Assembly: GCA_020355945.1 (NCBI GenBank)
Contig: CP070627.1
Span: forward strand, 1,532,961-1,540,128
DNA from: Candidatus Aminicenantota bacterium
Lineage (GTDB): Bacteria > Acidobacteriota > Aminicenantia > UBA2199
Direction: 5' to 3'
DNA: 7,168 nt
Position numbers and translations under genes: made by a program. Shown here one piece after another: positions 6,406 to 7,168 of this stretch. Within the stretch, counting starts at the first letter, position 1, and the number at the start of each line of letters is the position of its first letter. The notes below the pieces were generated by a model that was not told where the DNA came from, made no database searches, and saw only the letters and a program-made list of their open reading frames with translations.

Positions 6406-7168
6406 ATGGAATATTTTTTAGAAGAACCAATCGGCATCACCCAATGGATTATCGGTAGAAAAAAAGGGCCGGATTTTTTTCTCAAAAGGGGGGTGGCACC
6501 CCCAACCCATTCACGGTCAGCCAGATGGAGTTCTTTCCGCAGCGTCATCTCAAATGCTTGTTCTTTTTGCAAGCTTTTACAGGATATTAGTAAAGGGATC
6601 AAGGAAATCAACACCCGGTTCAGAGTTATATTATTATTAACAATTTTGACAGCAGTGATTTTACCGGAAAACGTGTTTGCTCAAAAAGACAATATACGCT
6701 TTGAGCGTTTAAGTTTGGAACACGGACTATCAAGTGTTTCGGTATACTGCATACTGCAGGACAGCCAGGGTTTTATGTGGTTTGGCACAGAGGATGGGTT
6801 GAACAAATATGACGGTTATAATTTTACTGTTTACCGTCACAATCCCGATAACAGTGCCAGCCTGGGTAATGATTATGTCACTTCGATTTTTGAGGACTCC
6901 GACGGCAGCTTGTGGATTGGTACCCGGGGTGGAGGACTCAATCAATTGGATCGAAAGAAAGAAATATTTACCCGCTTTCAAAACCAGGCGGATAACCCCC
7001 ACAGCCTCAGTAACAACGTGGTCACCTGGATTTTTGCAGACTCCGGCGGCAGCTTGTGGATTGGTACCCGGGGTGGAGGGCTCAATCGATTCCATCGAAA
7101 GAAAGAAAAATTTACCCGCTTTCAAAACCAGGCGGATAACCCCCACAGCCTCAGTAACAACGTGGTCA
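6406..7168 (+). CDS. Secreted two-component-regulator propeller protein, 3'-truncated; start uncertain
   Basis: The frame is open from 6394 to the window end. A signal peptide is clear at about 6613-6681 (RFRVILLLTILTAVILP, then cleavage after VFA). The mature part begins QKDNIRFERLSLEHGLSS, the usual entry to the periplasmic ligand-sensing propeller of Reg_prop proteins. Three propeller repeats are visible, each with the DS.G..W.GT..GLN pattern: from 6751, 6886 and 7030. Such proteins usually continue into many more repeats, a Y_Y_Y domain, a membrane helix and a histidine kinase, GGDEF or HTH output; which output is unseen. The 5' end is unsettled. ATGs at 6400 and 6406 are far upstream, lack a Shine-Dalgarno site and overlap or abut a promoter-like TATAAT; the stretch they would add does not look like protein. 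At 6598 an ATC sits exactly where an ATG would give MKEINTRFRV. Confidence 0.8.
   Translation, partial: MEYFLEEPIGITQWIIGRKKGPDFFLKRGVAPPTHSRSARWSSFRSVISNACSFCKLLQDISKGIKEINTRFRVILLLTILTAVILPENVFAQKDNIRFERLSLEHGLSSVSVYCILQDSQGFMWFGTEDGLNKYDGYNFTVYRHNPDNSASLGNDYVTSIFEDSDGSLWIGTRGGGLNQLDRKKEIFTRFQNQADNPHSLSNNVVTWIFADSGGSLWIGTRGGGLNRFHRKKEKFTRFQNQADNPHSLSNNVV
6457..6503 (+). other. Structured stretch upstream of the propeller signal peptide
   Basis: Two adjoining inverted repeats. The first pairs agaaaaaaa (6457-6465) with tttttttct (6474-6482) across gggccgga. The second is six G (6488-6493), tggca, then five C (6499-6503). The first looks like a terminator or bidirectional element and the second is a compact G/C hairpin. 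Such structure fits untranslated RNA better than coding sequence. The function is unknown; attenuation of the propeller gene is possible. Confidence 0.4.
6886..7168 (+). repeat. Near-identical 144-base tandem repeats coding for propeller blades
   Basis: Unit 1 (6886-7029) and unit 2 (7030 to the edge, cut about 5 bases short) encode 48 residues each. They differ at only 8 positions by eye. The last 60 bases shared (6965-7024 and 7109-7168) are identical. The preceding blade (6751-6885, 45 residues) has the same motif but diverged sequence. This points to recent duplication or gene conversion inside the propeller. Confidence 0.9.

Noticed and set aside
6375..6614. Minus-strand 79-codon frame upstream of the propeller gene
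   Set aside because: No ribosome site or recognisable motif; it covers the structured leader and reads like noncoding sequence.
6730..7146. Minus-strand frame of 138 codons with an internal repeat
   Set aside because: Its repeat is just the antisense of the propeller repeats; the plus strand encodes clear Reg_prop motifs.
6886..7168. Tandem repeats as a CRISPR array or mobile element
   Set aside because: They have no spacers, are in frame, and encode propeller blades of 48 residues.

Overview
The window reads as ordinary bacterial chromosome: tightly packed single-gene transcription units with short gaps, clear Shine-Dalgarno sites on most genes, and vegetative-type promoters. I see no phage, plasmid, transposon, CRISPR, tRNA or rRNA signal. 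The organism cannot be named from this stretch. A secreted protein with two-component-regulator propeller repeats, a membrane-bound LuxR-type regulator, an S9 peptidase and an anaerobic sulfatase-maturase together suggest an anaerobic, polymer-degrading, Gram-negative-type environmental bacterium. My best guess is the Acidobacteriota/Aminicenantota or Calditrichota/KSB1 kind, held weakly.

Layout from left to right. (1) The 3' part of a membrane-anchored LuxR-type regulator (+, to 611). (2) A cytoplasmic S9 prolyl-oligopeptidase-family peptidase (-, 642-2798), convergent with it. (3) A 149-base divergent promoter region whose two -35 boxes form one inverted repeat. (4) A radical-SAM anaerobic sulfatase-maturating enzyme (+, 2948-4093), visibly richer in G+C than its neighbours. 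(5) A Tat-exported dienelactone hydrolase family protein (-, 4083-4943), overlapping the maturase tail to tail by 11 bases. (6) A 332-base divergent regulatory region with a promoter for each neighbour and a leader of about 110 bases. (7) A single-domain cold-shock protein (+, 5276-5476), followed by a long hairpin terminator shared with the gene opposite. (8) A ClpP-fold protein with Ser and His but Arg where the catalytic Asp is expected (-, 5608-6213). (9) A structured leader and the start of a propeller-repeat sensor (+, about 6406 to the window edge), including two 144-base tandem repeats that are nearly identical at DNA level.

Most genes appear to be transcribed singly, because strands alternate and five promoters with 17-base spacers can be placed. 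The best four-way agreement is TTGAAA/TTGACA, 17 bases, then TATAAT or a close variant. There is no evident shared pathway. The loose theme is protein and polymer turnover plus sensing: a peptidase, a sulfatase activator, an exported hydrolase, a Clp-fold protein and two signal-responsive regulators. I do not see a convincing new multi-gene system. The items most worth a second look are the altered ClpP-like triad, the propeller gene's missing start codon and near-identical repeats, and the back-to-back promoter palindrome.
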